Positions 41,309 through 50,507 of a DNA stretch of 64,000 nt are shown here, piece by piece. The position numbers and the translations under genes were made by a program. Origin of the DNA: Burkholderia sp. (GTDB taxonomy: Bacteria; Pseudomonadota; Gammaproteobacteria; Burkholderiales; Burkholderiaceae); assembly GCA_031253835.1 (NCBI GenBank), contig JAIRVP010000080.1, forward strand, positions 1 to 64,000, read 5' to 3'. Below the pieces are notes generated by a model. The model ran no database searches. It was not told the origin of the DNA and saw only the letters and a list, made by a program, of their open reading frames with translations. Positions within the stretch are counted from its first letter, which is position 1. Every line of letters begins with the position of its first letter.

Positions 41309-42232
41309 TTACCCGCCGAACACCACCGGCCGCTTCGGCCGCTCGTCGACGTGCAGCGAAAACACGTCCGCCCGCGCGTAGTGGCCAACGACGTCGAAGT
41401 CGTAACGCGCCCGCACCAGCTCGTCGGTATCGATGTGCGCGGTCACGAGCCCGGCCTCGCCGATCAGCGGCTCCGTCAGCAGGTCGCCGAGCGGCCCGAC
41501 GATCACGCTGCCGCCGCGGATCAGCGGCCGCTCCGGGTCCCAGCCCGGCACGTCGATGCCGAGCGCGCGCGGCGACGGCTGCACCTGGCACGCGCTCACG
41601 ACGAAACAACGCCCTTCATGCGCGATGTGCCGCATCGAGCTCTGCCACAGGTCGCGCTCGTCGACGGTCGGCGCGCACCAGATCTGCACGCCTTTCGCGT
41701 ACATCGCGCAGCGCAGCAGCGGCATGTGGTTCTCCCAGCAGATCGCGGCGCCCGCGCGGCCGGCGGCCGTTTCGACGACGGGCAGCGTCGAGCCGTCGCC
41801 CTGCCCCCAGATCAGCCGCTCGGTGCCGGTCGGCATCAGCTTGCGGTGCTTCGCGACGAGCCCGTCGCGCGGATCGAAGAACAGCGCCGTGCAGTACAGC
41901 GTGCTGCCGCCGCGCTCGATCACGCCGACCACGAGGCTCGCCCCCGTGCGTTGCGACAGCGCGGCCAGCTCGTCGGTCTCGGGCCCCGGCACGTCGATCG
42001 CCTGCGCGGCGTAGCGCGCATACGCGTCGCGGCCTTCGGGCAGCCGGTAGCCGAGCCGCGTGCCGAAGATCTCGCCTTTCGGATAACCGCCGAGCACGGC
42101 CTCGGGCAGCACGACGAGCGACGCACCGCTGTCGCGGATCGCGGTTTCGTAGCCGAGGATCGTGTCGAGCGTGGCGCGGGTGCCGGCGGGCGATGCGCCG
42201 ATCTGCAACGCGGCAATGACTGACGTGGACAT
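41309..42232 (-). CDS. Nitrilase (carbon-nitrogen hydrolase, aliphatic nitrilase type)
   Basis: A 307-residue enzyme with the complete Glu44-Lys131-Cys165 triad (LPEAVLGGYPKG, KHRKLMPTGTERLIWGQGDG, AICWENHMPLLR). Sequence around Lys and Cys matches true nitrilases, which turn nitriles to carboxylic acids plus ammonia. The substrate (arylacetonitrile, indole-3-acetonitrile, cyanide or other) cannot be told from sequence. A LysR regulator is divergently transcribed 80 bases away and probably controls it. Confidence 0.9.
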   Translation of the reverse strand: MSTSVIAALQIGASPAGTRATLDTILGYETAIRDSGASLVVLPEAVLGGYPKGEIFGTRLGYRLPEGRDAYARYAAQAIDVPGPETDELAALSQRTGASLVVGVIERGGSTLYCTALFFDPRDGLVAKHRKLMPTGTERLIWGQGDGSTLPVVETAAGRAGAAICWENHMPLLRCAMYAKGVQIWCAPTVDERDLWQSSMRHIAHEGRCFVVSACQVQPSPRALGIDVPGWDPERPLIRGGSVIVGPLGDLLTEPLIGEAGLVTAHIDTDELVRARYDFDVVGHYARADVFSLHVDERPKRPVVFGG

Positions 42233-42266
42233 GGTGGCGACTCCGGTGAATGGGATGCCGCCATCT

Positions 42267-42298
42267 TTATCGATAAGATGTCATCGATCAAATCGATA
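42267..42298. promoter_or_regulatory. Operator region between nitrilase and LysR genes
   Basis: ATCGAT occurs three times in 30 bases (42269-42274, 42283-42288, 42292-42297). The first is extended to the palindrome TTATCGATAA (42267-42276). ATCGATCAAATCGAT (42283-42297) fits the T-N11-A LysR box. The region lies in the 80-bp gap between the two divergent genes, so it could serve both. Confidence 0.6.
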
Positions 42299-42312
42299 GA
42301 AAGATATGTGTC

Positions 42313-43233
42313 ATGAATGCCGATGATATCGCCGGACTCGACCTGAACCTGCTGAAGGTGTTCGAGGCGCTGTACGAGGAAGGTGGCGCGAGCCGGGCGG
42401 CGCTGCGGCTCGGCCTCACGCAGTCGGCCGTCAGCGCGGCACTCGCGCGGCTGCGCGTGATCTACGCCGATCCGCTGTTCGTGCGCACCGGCCGCGGGCT
42501 CGCACCGACGCCGCGCGCGGACGAACTGAAGCCGATCCTGTCCGACGCGCTCGACCGCTGCCGCGAAAGCCTCGCGATCGCGGCCGACGGCGGCGACCGC
42601 GTCGGCCGCACGATCTCGGTCGGGCTGTCGGACGACTTCGAGATCGCGCTGGGCCGCGCGCTGATCGACGCGGTCGCGCGCGAAGCCGCGGGCATCCGGC
42701 TGATCTTCCGGCAGACCCACAGCGGCATCGCCGGCGACGCGCTGCTGCGGCACGGCGTCGATCTCGCGATCGCGTCGGGCGGGTTTTCGGCAAACGGGCT
42801 CAGCCGGCGCGCGGTCGCGACGGGCGGCTACGCGTGCCTGATCGACCCGGCCGCCCGCACGCGGCCGCCGCGCACGCTGACGCTCGCCGATTTCCTGCAG
42901 CGCGACCACCTGCTTGTGTCGTCGGGCGGCGTGATCGGGATCGTCGACGAGGCGCTGGCCGCGCTCGGCCACAAGCGGCACGTCGCGGCGTCGACCACGC
43001 ATTTCGCCGCGCTGCCGTACCTGCTCGCCGGCTCCGACGCGGTCGCGACGATTCCCGCGCACGCGGCACACGCGATCGCGCAGTCCACGCCGCTGCACGC
43101 GCTCGCGTGCCCGGTCGACCTGCCGCGCTACCCGGTCGAAATCGGCTGGCGCTCGAGCACGCAGCGCGATCCGGCGATCGTGCGCGTGCGCGACACGATC
43201 GCCGCGTGCGTCGCGCGCCTCGTTGCGCCGTGA
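42313..43233 (+). CDS. LysR-type transcriptional regulator, divergent to the nitrilase gene
   Basis: A 306-residue LysR protein. The N-terminal HTH is unusually close to the NodD/SyrM-like subgroup (LDLNLLKVFEALYEEGGASRAALRLGLTQSAVSAALARLR). The effector domain begins near residue 95 (TISVGLSDDFEIALGRALID). It is divergent from the nitrilase gene with shared ATCGAT repeats between them, which suggests it activates that gene in response to a nitrile or product. The effector is unknown. Confidence 0.9.
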   Translation: MNADDIAGLDLNLLKVFEALYEEGGASRAALRLGLTQSAVSAALARLRVIYADPLFVRTGRGLAPTPRADELKPILSDALDRCRESLAIAADGGDRVGRTISVGLSDDFEIALGRALIDAVAREAAGIRLIFRQTHSGIAGDALLRHGVDLAIASGGFSANGLSRRAVATGGYACLIDPAARTRPPRTLTLADFLQRDHLLVSSGGVIGIVDEALAALGHKRHVAASTTHFAALPYLLAGSDAVATIPAHAAHAIAQSTPLHALACPVDLPRYPVEIGWRSSTQRDPAIVRVRDTIAACVARLVAP

Positions 43234-43434
43234 GCGAACGCGCGGCAGCGTCGACGCCGCATTCCTCCCGGAACGACGACCGCGCCGCCACGTTCCGCAC
43301 GATCGATCGCACATGAATGCCGCACCGGCCGGGATCCCGCCGCCGCACATCGGCAGGACGCGACGCTTACGGGGTCGGATTCGTCTAACGAGACGGCCGG
43401 CAGCGTTCGGGCGCAACCGGTAAAATGCCGAACC

Positions 43435-43944
43435 ATGAAACCCGAAATCTGGACCCCGCATGTGACGGTCGCCGCGCTCGTCGAGCACGCCGGCCGCTTT
43501 CTCGTGATCGAGGAAGAAACCTCGACGGGCCTGCGCATCAACCAGCCGGCCGGTCATCTCGAGGCCGGCGAGACGCTGGCCGACGCCGTGATCCGCGAAA
43601 CGCTCGAGGAAACCGCGCACCCGTTCACGCCCGACGCACTCGTCGGCGTCTATCTCGCGCATTACGACCGCCCCGGCACGGCCGGTGCAACCTACCTGCG
43701 CTTCACGTTCTGCGGCACGGTCGGCGAACCGGTCGCGGGCCACGTGCTCGACGAAGGCATCGTCCGCACGCTGTGGATGACGGCCGACGAACTGCGCGCG
43801 TGCAGCGAGCGTCACCGCTCGCCCGCGGTGATGCGCTGCGTCGACGACTATCTCGCCGGGCGGCGCATTCCGCTCGATTTCGTGCACACGCATTCGGTCG
43901 CGCCGCGCCCCGAGGCATTCGAACGTCAGGCGGTCAACAAATGA
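43435..43944 (+). CDS. Nudix hydrolase (NudJ-like phosphatase)
   Basis: A 169-residue protein with a Nudix box (GHLEAGETLADAVIRETLEE, about residues 40-59). The box is complete except that the usual Gly after the EE pair is Ala. NudJ-type enzymes remove phosphate from thiamin pyrophosphate precursors and nucleotides. Its stop overlaps the mnmA start by four bases (ATGA), a pairing also seen in enterics (nudJ-mnmA). A short tail after residue 140 (HTHSVAPRPEAFERQAVNK) is not part of the fold. Confidence 0.87.
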   Translation: MKPEIWTPHVTVAALVEHAGRFLVIEEETSTGLRINQPAGHLEAGETLADAVIRETLEETAHPFTPDALVGVYLAHYDRPGTAGATYLRFTFCGTVGEPVAGHVLDEGIVRTLWMTADELRACSERHRSPAVMRCVDDYLAGRRIPLDFVHTHSVAPRPEAFERQAVNK

Positions 43945-45104
43945 GCAAGCGCCGTGTAGTAGTGGGCATGTCGGGCGGCGTCGATTCGTCGGTGACCGCA
44001 TGGCTGTTGAAGGAACAGGGCTACGACGTGGTCGGCCTGTTCATGAAGAACTGGGAAGACGACGACGACGGCGAATACTGCTCGACGCGCCAGGACTGGA
44101 TCGACGTCGTGTCGGTCGCCGACCTGATCGGCATCGACGTGGAAGCCGTCAACTTCGCCGCCGAATACAAGGACCGCGTGTTCGCCGAGTTCCTGCGCGA
44201 ATACTCGGCCGGCCGCACGCCGAACCCCGATGTGCTGTGCAACGCCGAGATCAAGTTCAAGGCGTTCCTCGACCACGCGATGTCGCTCGACGCGGAAATG
44301 ATTGCGACCGGCCACTATGCGCGCGTGCGCGAGCGCGCCGGACGCTTCGAACTGCTGAAGGCGTTCGATCACACGAAAGACCAGTCGTACTTCCTGCACC
44401 GGCTGAACCAGGCGCAACTGTCGAAGACGATGTTCCCGCTCGGCGAGATGCCGAAGACGAAGGTACGCGAGATCGCCGCGCAGATCGGGCTGCCGAACGC
44501 GAAGAAGAAGGATTCGACCGGCATCTGCTTCATCGGCGAACGGCCGTTCCGCGATTTCCTGAACCGCTACCTGCCGACGAAGCCCGGCCCGATGAAGACG
44601 CCCGACGGCAAGGTGGTCGGCGAGCACATCGGCCTCGCGTTCTACACGTTCGGCCAGCGCAAGGGCATCGGCCTCGGCGGCAGCAAGAGCGGCAGCGGCG
44701 AACCGTGGTTCGTCGCCGCGAAGGACATCGCGTCGAACACGCTGTACGTCGTGCAGGGCCACGATCATCCGTGGCTGCTGTCGCGCCATCTCGTCGCCGG
44801 CAACGTGAGCTGGGTCGCCGGCGAACCGCCGGCCGACGGCTTCACGTGCGGTGCGAAGACGCGCTACCGGCAGGCCGATGCGGGATGCGCGTTCGGCGCC
44901 GCCGCCCCCGGCCCGGCAGGCGAAGCCCGCTTCTCGCTCGCATTCGACGACGCGCAGTGGGCCGTCACGCCCGGCCAGTCGGCCGTGCTGTACGACGGCG
45001 AGATCTGTCTCGGCGGCGGCATCATCGAGCTCGCGACCACCGGCCAGCCCGGTCAGGCCGCGCCGGCTGAAGGCCACGCGCCGGCGCTCGCCGACGCACG
45101 CTGA
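43941..45104 (+). CDS. mnmA: tRNA-specific 2-thiouridylase MnmA
   Basis: A 387-residue enzyme that puts sulfur on U34 of Lys, Glu and Gln tRNAs. The PP-loop GMSGGVDSSV (about residues 9-18) activates uridine with ATP. Cys100 (PDVLCNAEIKF) and Cys196 (STGICFIGE) are the catalytic pair that accept sulfur. The C-terminal part has the OB-like domain plus a short Ala/Pro-rich tail. It is translationally coupled to the Nudix gene. Confidence 0.95.
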   Translation: MSKRRVVVGMSGGVDSSVTAWLLKEQGYDVVGLFMKNWEDDDDGEYCSTRQDWIDVVSVADLIGIDVEAVNFAAEYKDRVFAEFLREYSAGRTPNPDVLCNAEIKFKAFLDHAMSLDAEMIATGHYARVRERAGRFELLKAFDHTKDQSYFLHRLNQAQLSKTMFPLGEMPKTKVREIAAQIGLPNAKKKDSTGICFIGERPFRDFLNRYLPTKPGPMKTPDGKVVGEHIGLAFYTFGQRKGIGLGGSKSGSGEPWFVAAKDIASNTLYVVQGHDHPWLLSRHLVAGNVSWVAGEPPADGFTCGAKTRYRQADAGCAFGAAAPGPAGEARFSLAFDDAQWAVTPGQSAVLYDGEICLGGGIIELATTGQPGQAAPAEGHAPALADAR

Positions 45105-45222
45105 CACATATTCGGTTTAGACTTGCGGCACGCCGCGCCCGGCGGGACACGATTCCGCCGCGGCCGGCGCGCCGCCGCGCAGCGTACGCATGGCGGTATT
45201 TCAAGATTCTTATGGAGTCCCC

Positions 45223-46842
45223 ATGCTTTCAAGACGCTATCTCGCGATGTGGTGCGCGGTCCTGCTGCTCGTCGCGACAGCCGCGCTCGCGTCGTCCCAT
45301 GTGCTGTCGTGGCTGTGGATCGTCATTCCCGTCGCGCTCGTCGCGCTCGGCGTGTACGACCTGAACCAGGACCGCCACGCGATCCTGCGCAATTACCCGC
45401 TCTGGGGCCACTTCCGCTTCCTGTTCGAATTCATCCGACCTGAAATCCGCCAGTACTTCGTCGAGGACGACACCGACGAGAAACCGTTCTCGCGTGCGCA
45501 GCGCAGCCTCGTATACCAGCGCGCGAAGAACGTCGCCGACAACCGCCCGTACGGCACCGAGCTGAACGTGAAGGCCGTCGCGCACGAATGGATCAGCCAC
45601 TCGCTCGCGCCGACGAAACTGCCGAACCACGATTTCCGCATCCGCGTCGGCGCGAATCGCGCGCAACCGTACGACATTTCGATCTTCAACATCTCGGCGA
45701 TGAGCTTCGGCTCGCTGTCCGCGAACGCGATCCGCTCGCTGAACCTCGGCGCGAAGAAAGGCGGGTTCGCGCACGACACCGGCGAAGGCTCGCTGTCGAA
45801 GTACCACCGCGAGAACGGCGGCGACATCATCTGGGAAATCGCGTCCGGCTATTTCGGCTGCCGCAACGACGACGGCACGTTCAACCCCGACAAGTTCGCG
45901 AAGCAGGCCGCCGACCCGCAGGTCAAGATGATCGAGGTGAAGCTGTCGCAGGGCGCGAAGCCCGGCCACGGCGGCGTGCTGCCGGCCGCGAAGATCACGC
46001 CGGAAATCGCCGAGACGCGCGGCGTGCCGATGGGCAAGGACTGCATCTCGCCCGCGACGCACTCGGAGTTCTCGACGCCGCGCGGGCTGCTCGAATTCGT
46101 CGAGCGGCTGCGCACGCTGTCCGGCGGCAAGCCGACCGGCTTCAAGCTGTGCATCGGCCATCCGTGGGAATTCTTCGGCATTGCGAAGGCGATGATCGAG
46201 ACGGGCATCGTGCCGGACTTCATCGTCGTCGACGGCGCGGAAGGCGGCACCGGCGCGGCGCCGCTCGAATTCACCGACCACGTCGGCGTACCGCTGCAGG
46301 AAGGGCTGCTGCTCGTGCACAACACGCTCGTCGGGATCGGCGTACGCGACCGCGTGAAGCTCGGCGCGAGCGGCAAGATCATCACCGCGTTCGACATCGC
46401 GCGCACGCTCGCGATCGGCGCGGACTGGGTGAACTCGGCGCGCGGCTTCATGTTCGCGGTCGGCTGCATCCAGGCGCAGCATTGCCACACCGACCGCTGC
46501 CCGACCGGCGTCGCGACGCAGGATCCGGTGCGCCAGCGTGCGCTCGTCGTGCCCGACAAGGCCGAGCGCGTGTACAACTTCCACCGCAATACGCTGCATG
46601 CACTGCAGGAACTCGTGCAGGCCGCCGGCCTCGGGCATCCGTCCGAGCTGCGCGCGCATCACATCGTGCAGCGGGTCGCGCCGCACGAGGTGCGGCTGAT
46701 GTCGCAACTGCTGAAGTACCTGAAGCCCGGCGCGCTGCTCGACGGCCAGACCTGCGGCTTCACGCTGTACGACAAGTGGTGGCCGATCGCGCGCAGCGAT
46801 TCGTTCACGCTCGGCGAAGCCGTGTACGCGTCGATCGAGTGA
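45223..46842 (+). CDS. FMN-binding glutamate synthase-family protein with N-terminal membrane helices
   Basis: A 539-residue protein matching the central FMN domain of the large glutamate synthase subunit. Recognisable are ISAMSFGSLSANAIRSLNLGA, KLSQGAKPGHGGVLPA and VVDGAEGGTGAAP. The cluster segment GCIQAQHCHTDRCPTGVATQ has cysteines for a [3Fe-4S] cluster. The glutaminase domain is absent. Two hydrophobic segments at the N-terminus (about 7-45) would anchor it in the membrane. I chose the ATG at 45223 with GGAG upstream. Function is not established; it is probably a redox or amidation enzyme. Confidence 0.8.
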   Translation: MLSRRYLAMWCAVLLLVATAALASSHVLSWLWIVIPVALVALGVYDLNQDRHAILRNYPLWGHFRFLFEFIRPEIRQYFVEDDTDEKPFSRAQRSLVYQRAKNVADNRPYGTELNVKAVAHEWISHSLAPTKLPNHDFRIRVGANRAQPYDISIFNISAMSFGSLSANAIRSLNLGAKKGGFAHDTGEGSLSKYHRENGGDIIWEIASGYFGCRNDDGTFNPDKFAKQAADPQVKMIEVKLSQGAKPGHGGVLPAAKITPEIAETRGVPMGKDCISPATHSEFSTPRGLLEFVERLRTLSGGKPTGFKLCIGHPWEFFGIAKAMIETGIVPDFIVVDGAEGGTGAAPLEFTDHVGVPLQEGLLLVHNTLVGIGVRDRVKLGASGKIITAFDIARTLAIGADWVNSARGFMFAVGCIQAQHCHTDRCPTGVATQDPVRQRALVVPDKAERVYNFHRNTLHALQELVQAAGLGHPSELRAHHIVQRVAPHEVRLMSQLLKYLKPGALLDGQTCGFTLYDKWWPIARSDSFTLGEAVYASIE

Positions 46843-46884
46843 CGCACGCAGGCCGTCCCGCTCACGCGGCGGCCTGCGCGGCAA

Positions 46885-46917
46885 AAAGAAAAAGCGCCCC
46901 GCGGGGCGCTTTTCTTT
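46885..46917. terminator. Bidirectional terminator between the GltS-like gene and the GST gene
   Basis: GAAAAAGCGCCCC and GGGGCGCTTTTC form a long stem with a very short GC centre, with A and T runs on both sides. It lies between two convergent genes (46842 and 46963). Confidence 0.85.
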
Positions 46918-46962
46918 CATCTGCCGAATGGCTGAATGCGGCGTGAATGCGTGGCCGGCAGC

Positions 46963-47574
46963 TCAGTTCTGCGGCAGCGTATCGGCGAACGATTGCCGCT
47001 GCTGGAGCTTCACGAAATGCTTGTCGAGGTTCGGGTGGCGATCGCGCCAGTTGAGCTCGGGCATCCGGAAGTCGAGGTAGCCGAGCGCGCAGCCAAGTGC
47101 GATGTCGGCGAGCGTGTAATGATTACCGACGCACCACGTCTTGCCGCCGAGGCCCTGCGACATCGCGACGAGACCGTCGTCGATCTTGCGCTGCTGGCGC
47201 GCGATCCAGCTCGCGCTGCGCTGCGCCTCGTCGCGCATCGTGTGTTCGACGCGAATCGCGACCGCGGCGTCGAGGACGCCGTCGCCCAGCGCTTCCCAGC
47301 AACGGACCTCGACACGCTCGCGGCCCGACGGCGGAATCAGCTTGCCGACCGGCGACAGCGTGTCGACGTATTCGCAGATCACGCGGGAATCGAACACCGC
47401 GGCACCATCCTCCATCACGAGGCACGGGACCTTGCCGAGCGGATTCGACGCATGAATATCCGTCTCCGGCGCCCACACGTTCTCGAGCTCCAGCTTGTAG
47501 TCGATCTTCTTTTCAGCGAGCACGATCCGCGCCTTGCGGACGTACGGGCTGCCGAGCGAACCGATTAATTTCAT
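46963..47574 (-). CDS. Glutathione S-transferase family protein
   Basis: A 203-residue protein: thioredoxin-like N domain with MKLIGSLGSPYVRKARIVL (Ser as likely GSH-activating residue) and the cis-Pro segment NPLGKVPCLVMEDG, then an all-helical C domain (DHPNLDKHF region at the end). It probably conjugates glutathione to electrophiles or reduces peroxides; the substrate is unknown. Two ATGs in tandem (47577 and 47574) can serve as start; I prefer the second because AAGG then lies six bases upstream. Confidence 0.88.
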   Translation of the reverse strand: MKLIGSLGSPYVRKARIVLAEKKIDYKLELENVWAPETDIHASNPLGKVPCLVMEDGAAVFDSRVICEYVDTLSPVGKLIPPSGRERVEVRCWEALGDGVLDAAVAIRVEHTMRDEAQRSASWIARQQRKIDDGLVAMSQGLGGKTWCVGNHYTLADIALGCALGYLDFRMPELNWRDRHPNLDKHFVKLQQRQSFADTLPQN

Positions 47575-47758
47575 CATCTGCCTTTTTTTGGGAACCGCCG
47601 AGAGTATACGTTGTCGCCGATCATAACCGGCCGGCATCGCGTGACAGAAAATCGGCCGACCGGCCTGTGGATGGTTTGCAACAACCGCGTGCGGGCCTTC
47701 CGGCGCGGCTTGCCGCCCCGCTTTCACGCGCGCCAGCCGGCGGGGATACAATCGCACG

Positions 47759-49144
47759 ATGAATGCACCCCTCGATACCGCCATCGCCGTCGACGTCTAC
47801 CGCCAGCGCCGTGAACGCGTGCTTGCCGCACTGCGTGCCGCGGGCGGCGGCGTCGCCATCGTTCCCACCGCGCCGGAACTGCTGCGCAACCGCGATACGG
47901 CCTACCCGTACCGGTTCGACAGCTACTTCCACTACCTGACGGGCTTTACCGAGCCGGATGCCGTGCTCGTGCTGAACGCAGCCGCGCCGCACGGGGCGCC
48001 GGAGTCGATCCTGTTCTGCCGCGGCAAGAACGTCGACCGCGAGATCTGGGAAGGCTTCCACTACGGCCCCGACGCCGCGCGCGACGCGTTCGGCTTCGAT
48101 GCGGCATTCGCGGTCGACGTGATCGACACCGAGATGCCGCGCCTGCTCGCCGACGCGGGCACCGTGCACTACCGGTTCGGCGCATCGGCCGATTTCGACC
48201 GCCAGCTCGCGGGCTGGATCGACGCGGTGCGCGCGCTGGCACGCACGGGCGTCGCCGCGCCGGACGCGCTGCTCGACCTCACGCCGCTGCTCGACGACAT
48301 GCGCGTCGTGAAGGACGAACACGAACTCGCGATCATGATGCGCGCCGCGCACATCTCCGCGCTCGCGCACCGCCGCGCGATGCAGGTGTGCCGCCCCGGC
48401 ATCCGCGAATACGAACTCGAGGCCGAGCTGCTGTACCTGTTCCGCAAGCACGGCGCGCAGTCGCCCGCGTACGGCTCGATCGTCGCGGCCGGCGCGAACG
48501 CCTGCGTGCTGCACTACCCGGCCGGCAACGCGGCCGCGCAGGACGGCGACCTGATCCTGATCGACGCCGCGTGCGAACTCGACGGCTACGCATCGGACAT
48601 CACGCGCACGTTCCCGGCCAGCGGGCGCTTCTCGCCCGCGCAGCGCACGCTGTACGACATCGTGCTCGCCGCGCAGCAGGCCGCGATCGATGCGACGCGC
48701 GCGGGCGTGCCGTTCGAGGCGCCGCACGACGCGGCCGTGCGCGTGCTCGCGCAGGGGCTGCTCGACACCGGCATCATTCCGAAAACGCGCTTCTCGACCG
48801 TCGACGACGTGATCGCCGAGCGCGCATACACGCGCTTCTACATGCACCGCACGGGCCACTGGCTCGGGATGGACGTGCACGACTGCGGCGACTACCGCGA
48901 GCGGCTCGCCGAACGCGACGGCAACGGCGCGCTGCCGTGGCGCACGCTGAAGCCCGGCATGACGCTGACGGTCGAGCCCGGCCTGTACGTGCGCGCGGCC
49001 GACGACGTGCCGCCCGAGTACTGGAACATCGGCATCCGCATCGAGGACGACGCGATCGTGCGCGAGCACGGCTGCGAACTCATCACGCGCGGCGTGCCCG
49101 TCGCGGCCGACGAGATCGAAGCGCTGATGCGCGCGGGCGCATGA
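47759..49144 (+). CDS. pepP: Xaa-Pro aminopeptidase PepP
   Basis: A 461-residue pita-bread metallopeptidase that removes the first residue from peptides with proline second. Metal ligands lie in LILIDAACELDGYASDITRT (two Asp), HRTGHWLGMDVHD (His), VEPGLYVR (Glu) and GIRIEDDAIV (Glu). The N-terminal domain begins FRYRF-like AYPYRFDSYFHYLTGF. Length is near E. coli PepP (441). It is followed 38 bases later by ubiH, the enteric pepP-ubiH order. Confidence 0.93.
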   Translation: MNAPLDTAIAVDVYRQRRERVLAALRAAGGGVAIVPTAPELLRNRDTAYPYRFDSYFHYLTGFTEPDAVLVLNAAAPHGAPESILFCRGKNVDREIWEGFHYGPDAARDAFGFDAAFAVDVIDTEMPRLLADAGTVHYRFGASADFDRQLAGWIDAVRALARTGVAAPDALLDLTPLLDDMRVVKDEHELAIMMRAAHISALAHRRAMQVCRPGIREYELEAELLYLFRKHGAQSPAYGSIVAAGANACVLHYPAGNAAAQDGDLILIDAACELDGYASDITRTFPASGRFSPAQRTLYDIVLAAQQAAIDATRAGVPFEAPHDAAVRVLAQGLLDTGIIPKTRFSTVDDVIAERAYTRFYMHRTGHWLGMDVHDCGDYRERLAERDGNGALPWRTLKPGMTLTVEPGLYVRAADDVPPEYWNIGIRIEDDAIVREHGCELITRGVPVAADEIEALMRAGA

Positions 49145-49181
49145 CCGGCCGCCGACCGTTACCACCGTTTCACGAATCAAG

Positions 49182-50369
49182 ATGACGACCGCTTCCTCCC
49201 CGGCCACGCCGGATTACGACCTCGCCATCGTCGGCGCGGGCCCCGTCGGGCTCGCGCTCGCCGGCTGGCTCGCACGCCGCAGCGCGACGCAGCACGCATC
49301 GATCGCGCTGATCGATGCGCGCGAACCGGCCGCGAGCGCGAACGACCCGCGCGCGATCGCGGTGTCGCACGGCAGCCGCGTGCTGCTCGACACGCTCGCG
49401 TGGCCTGCCGACGCGACGCCGATCGAACATATCCACGTGTCGCAGCGCGGCCATTTCGGCCGCACGCTGATCGATCGCGACGAGCACGACCTCGCCGCAC
49501 TCGGCTACGTCGTGCGCTACGGCTCGATCGTGCAGGCGCTCGCGGGCGCCGTGCAGCGCACGCGCGTCGACTGGCTCACGTCGACCACCGCGCGCGCGCC
49601 GCAGCAGGACGCCGACGGCGTCACGCTGACGCTCGACGGCCCGCAAGGCGAGCGCACGCTGCGCGCGCGCATCGTCATCAATGCCGAAGGCGGGCTGTTC
49701 CACGAACAGCAGGCCGACACCGGCAAGCATCGCCGCGACTACGGACAGACCGCGCTCGTCGGCACGGTCACGGTATCGGCGCCGCGCCCGAACGTCGCGT
49801 GGGAGCGCTTCACGCATGAAGGCCCGCTCGCGCTGCTGCCGCTCGGCGGGCCGCGCCAGGCCGACTACTCGCTGGTCTGGTGCTGCACGCCCGACGAAGC
49901 GGCACGACGTGCCGCGCTGCCCGACGACGCGTTCCTGCGCGAACTCGGCAGCGCATTCGGCGAGCGCATGGGCGACTTCGTCGCGATTGCCGGCCGCGCA
50001 TCGTTCCCGCTCGGCCTGAATGCCGCGCACACGCTCGTCAGCGGCCGCGTCGCGATCGTCGGCAATGCCGCGCAAACCCTGCACCCCGTCGCGGGCCAGG
50101 GGCTCAACCTCGGGTTGCGCGATGCGCATACGCTCGTTGACACGCTGTCCGCGCAAGGTTTCGAAGCGACCGCGCTCGCGACTTTCAACGCGCGCCGCGC
50201 GCTCGACCGGCGCTTCACGATCGGCGCGACCGACACGCTGGCGCGGCTGTTTACGATCGATTCGGGCCCGCTTCCGCTGCTGCGCGGCGCCGCGCTGACC
50301 GCGCTCGAATTCGTGCCGCCGCTCAAGAAGGTGATCGCGCGCCAGATGATGTTCGGCCAGCGCAACTGA
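49182..50369 (+). CDS. ubiH: FAD-dependent ubiquinone biosynthesis hydroxylase UbiH
   Basis: A 395-residue flavin monooxygenase with the GxGxxG motif in DLAIVGAGPVGLALAGWL (about residues 13-30). The conserved NDPRAIAVS and GNAAQTLHPVAGQGLNLGLRD (FAD ribityl binding) are present. It hydroxylates the ring in late ubiquinone synthesis. It could be UbiH or a near paralogue (UbiF/VisC group); the pepP neighbour supports UbiH. It leads into dusB-fis after 138 bases. Confidence 0.87.
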   Translation: MTTASSPATPDYDLAIVGAGPVGLALAGWLARRSATQHASIALIDAREPAASANDPRAIAVSHGSRVLLDTLAWPADATPIEHIHVSQRGHFGRTLIDRDEHDLAALGYVVRYGSIVQALAGAVQRTRVDWLTSTTARAPQQDADGVTLTLDGPQGERTLRARIVINAEGGLFHEQQADTGKHRRDYGQTALVGTVTVSAPRPNVAWERFTHEGPLALLPLGGPRQADYSLVWCCTPDEAARRAALPDDAFLRELGSAFGERMGDFVAIAGRASFPLGLNAAHTLVSGRVAIVGNAAQTLHPVAGQGLNLGLRDAHTLVDTLSAQGFEATALATFNARRALDRRFTIGATDTLARLFTIDSGPLPLLRGAALTALEFVPPLKKVIARQMMFGQRN

Positions 50370-50507
50370 CGCGCGGCACGCCGCACGGTTGCGCCCGGCC
50401 ACGCCAGGCAAACCGGGTCAAATCGGCGGGGCATGGGAATACGGTAAAATGCTCGTTTTCCGTCTTCCCTTCCCCTGCCCGCGCCGGTCGCGGGCGGTGC
50501 CATTGCG

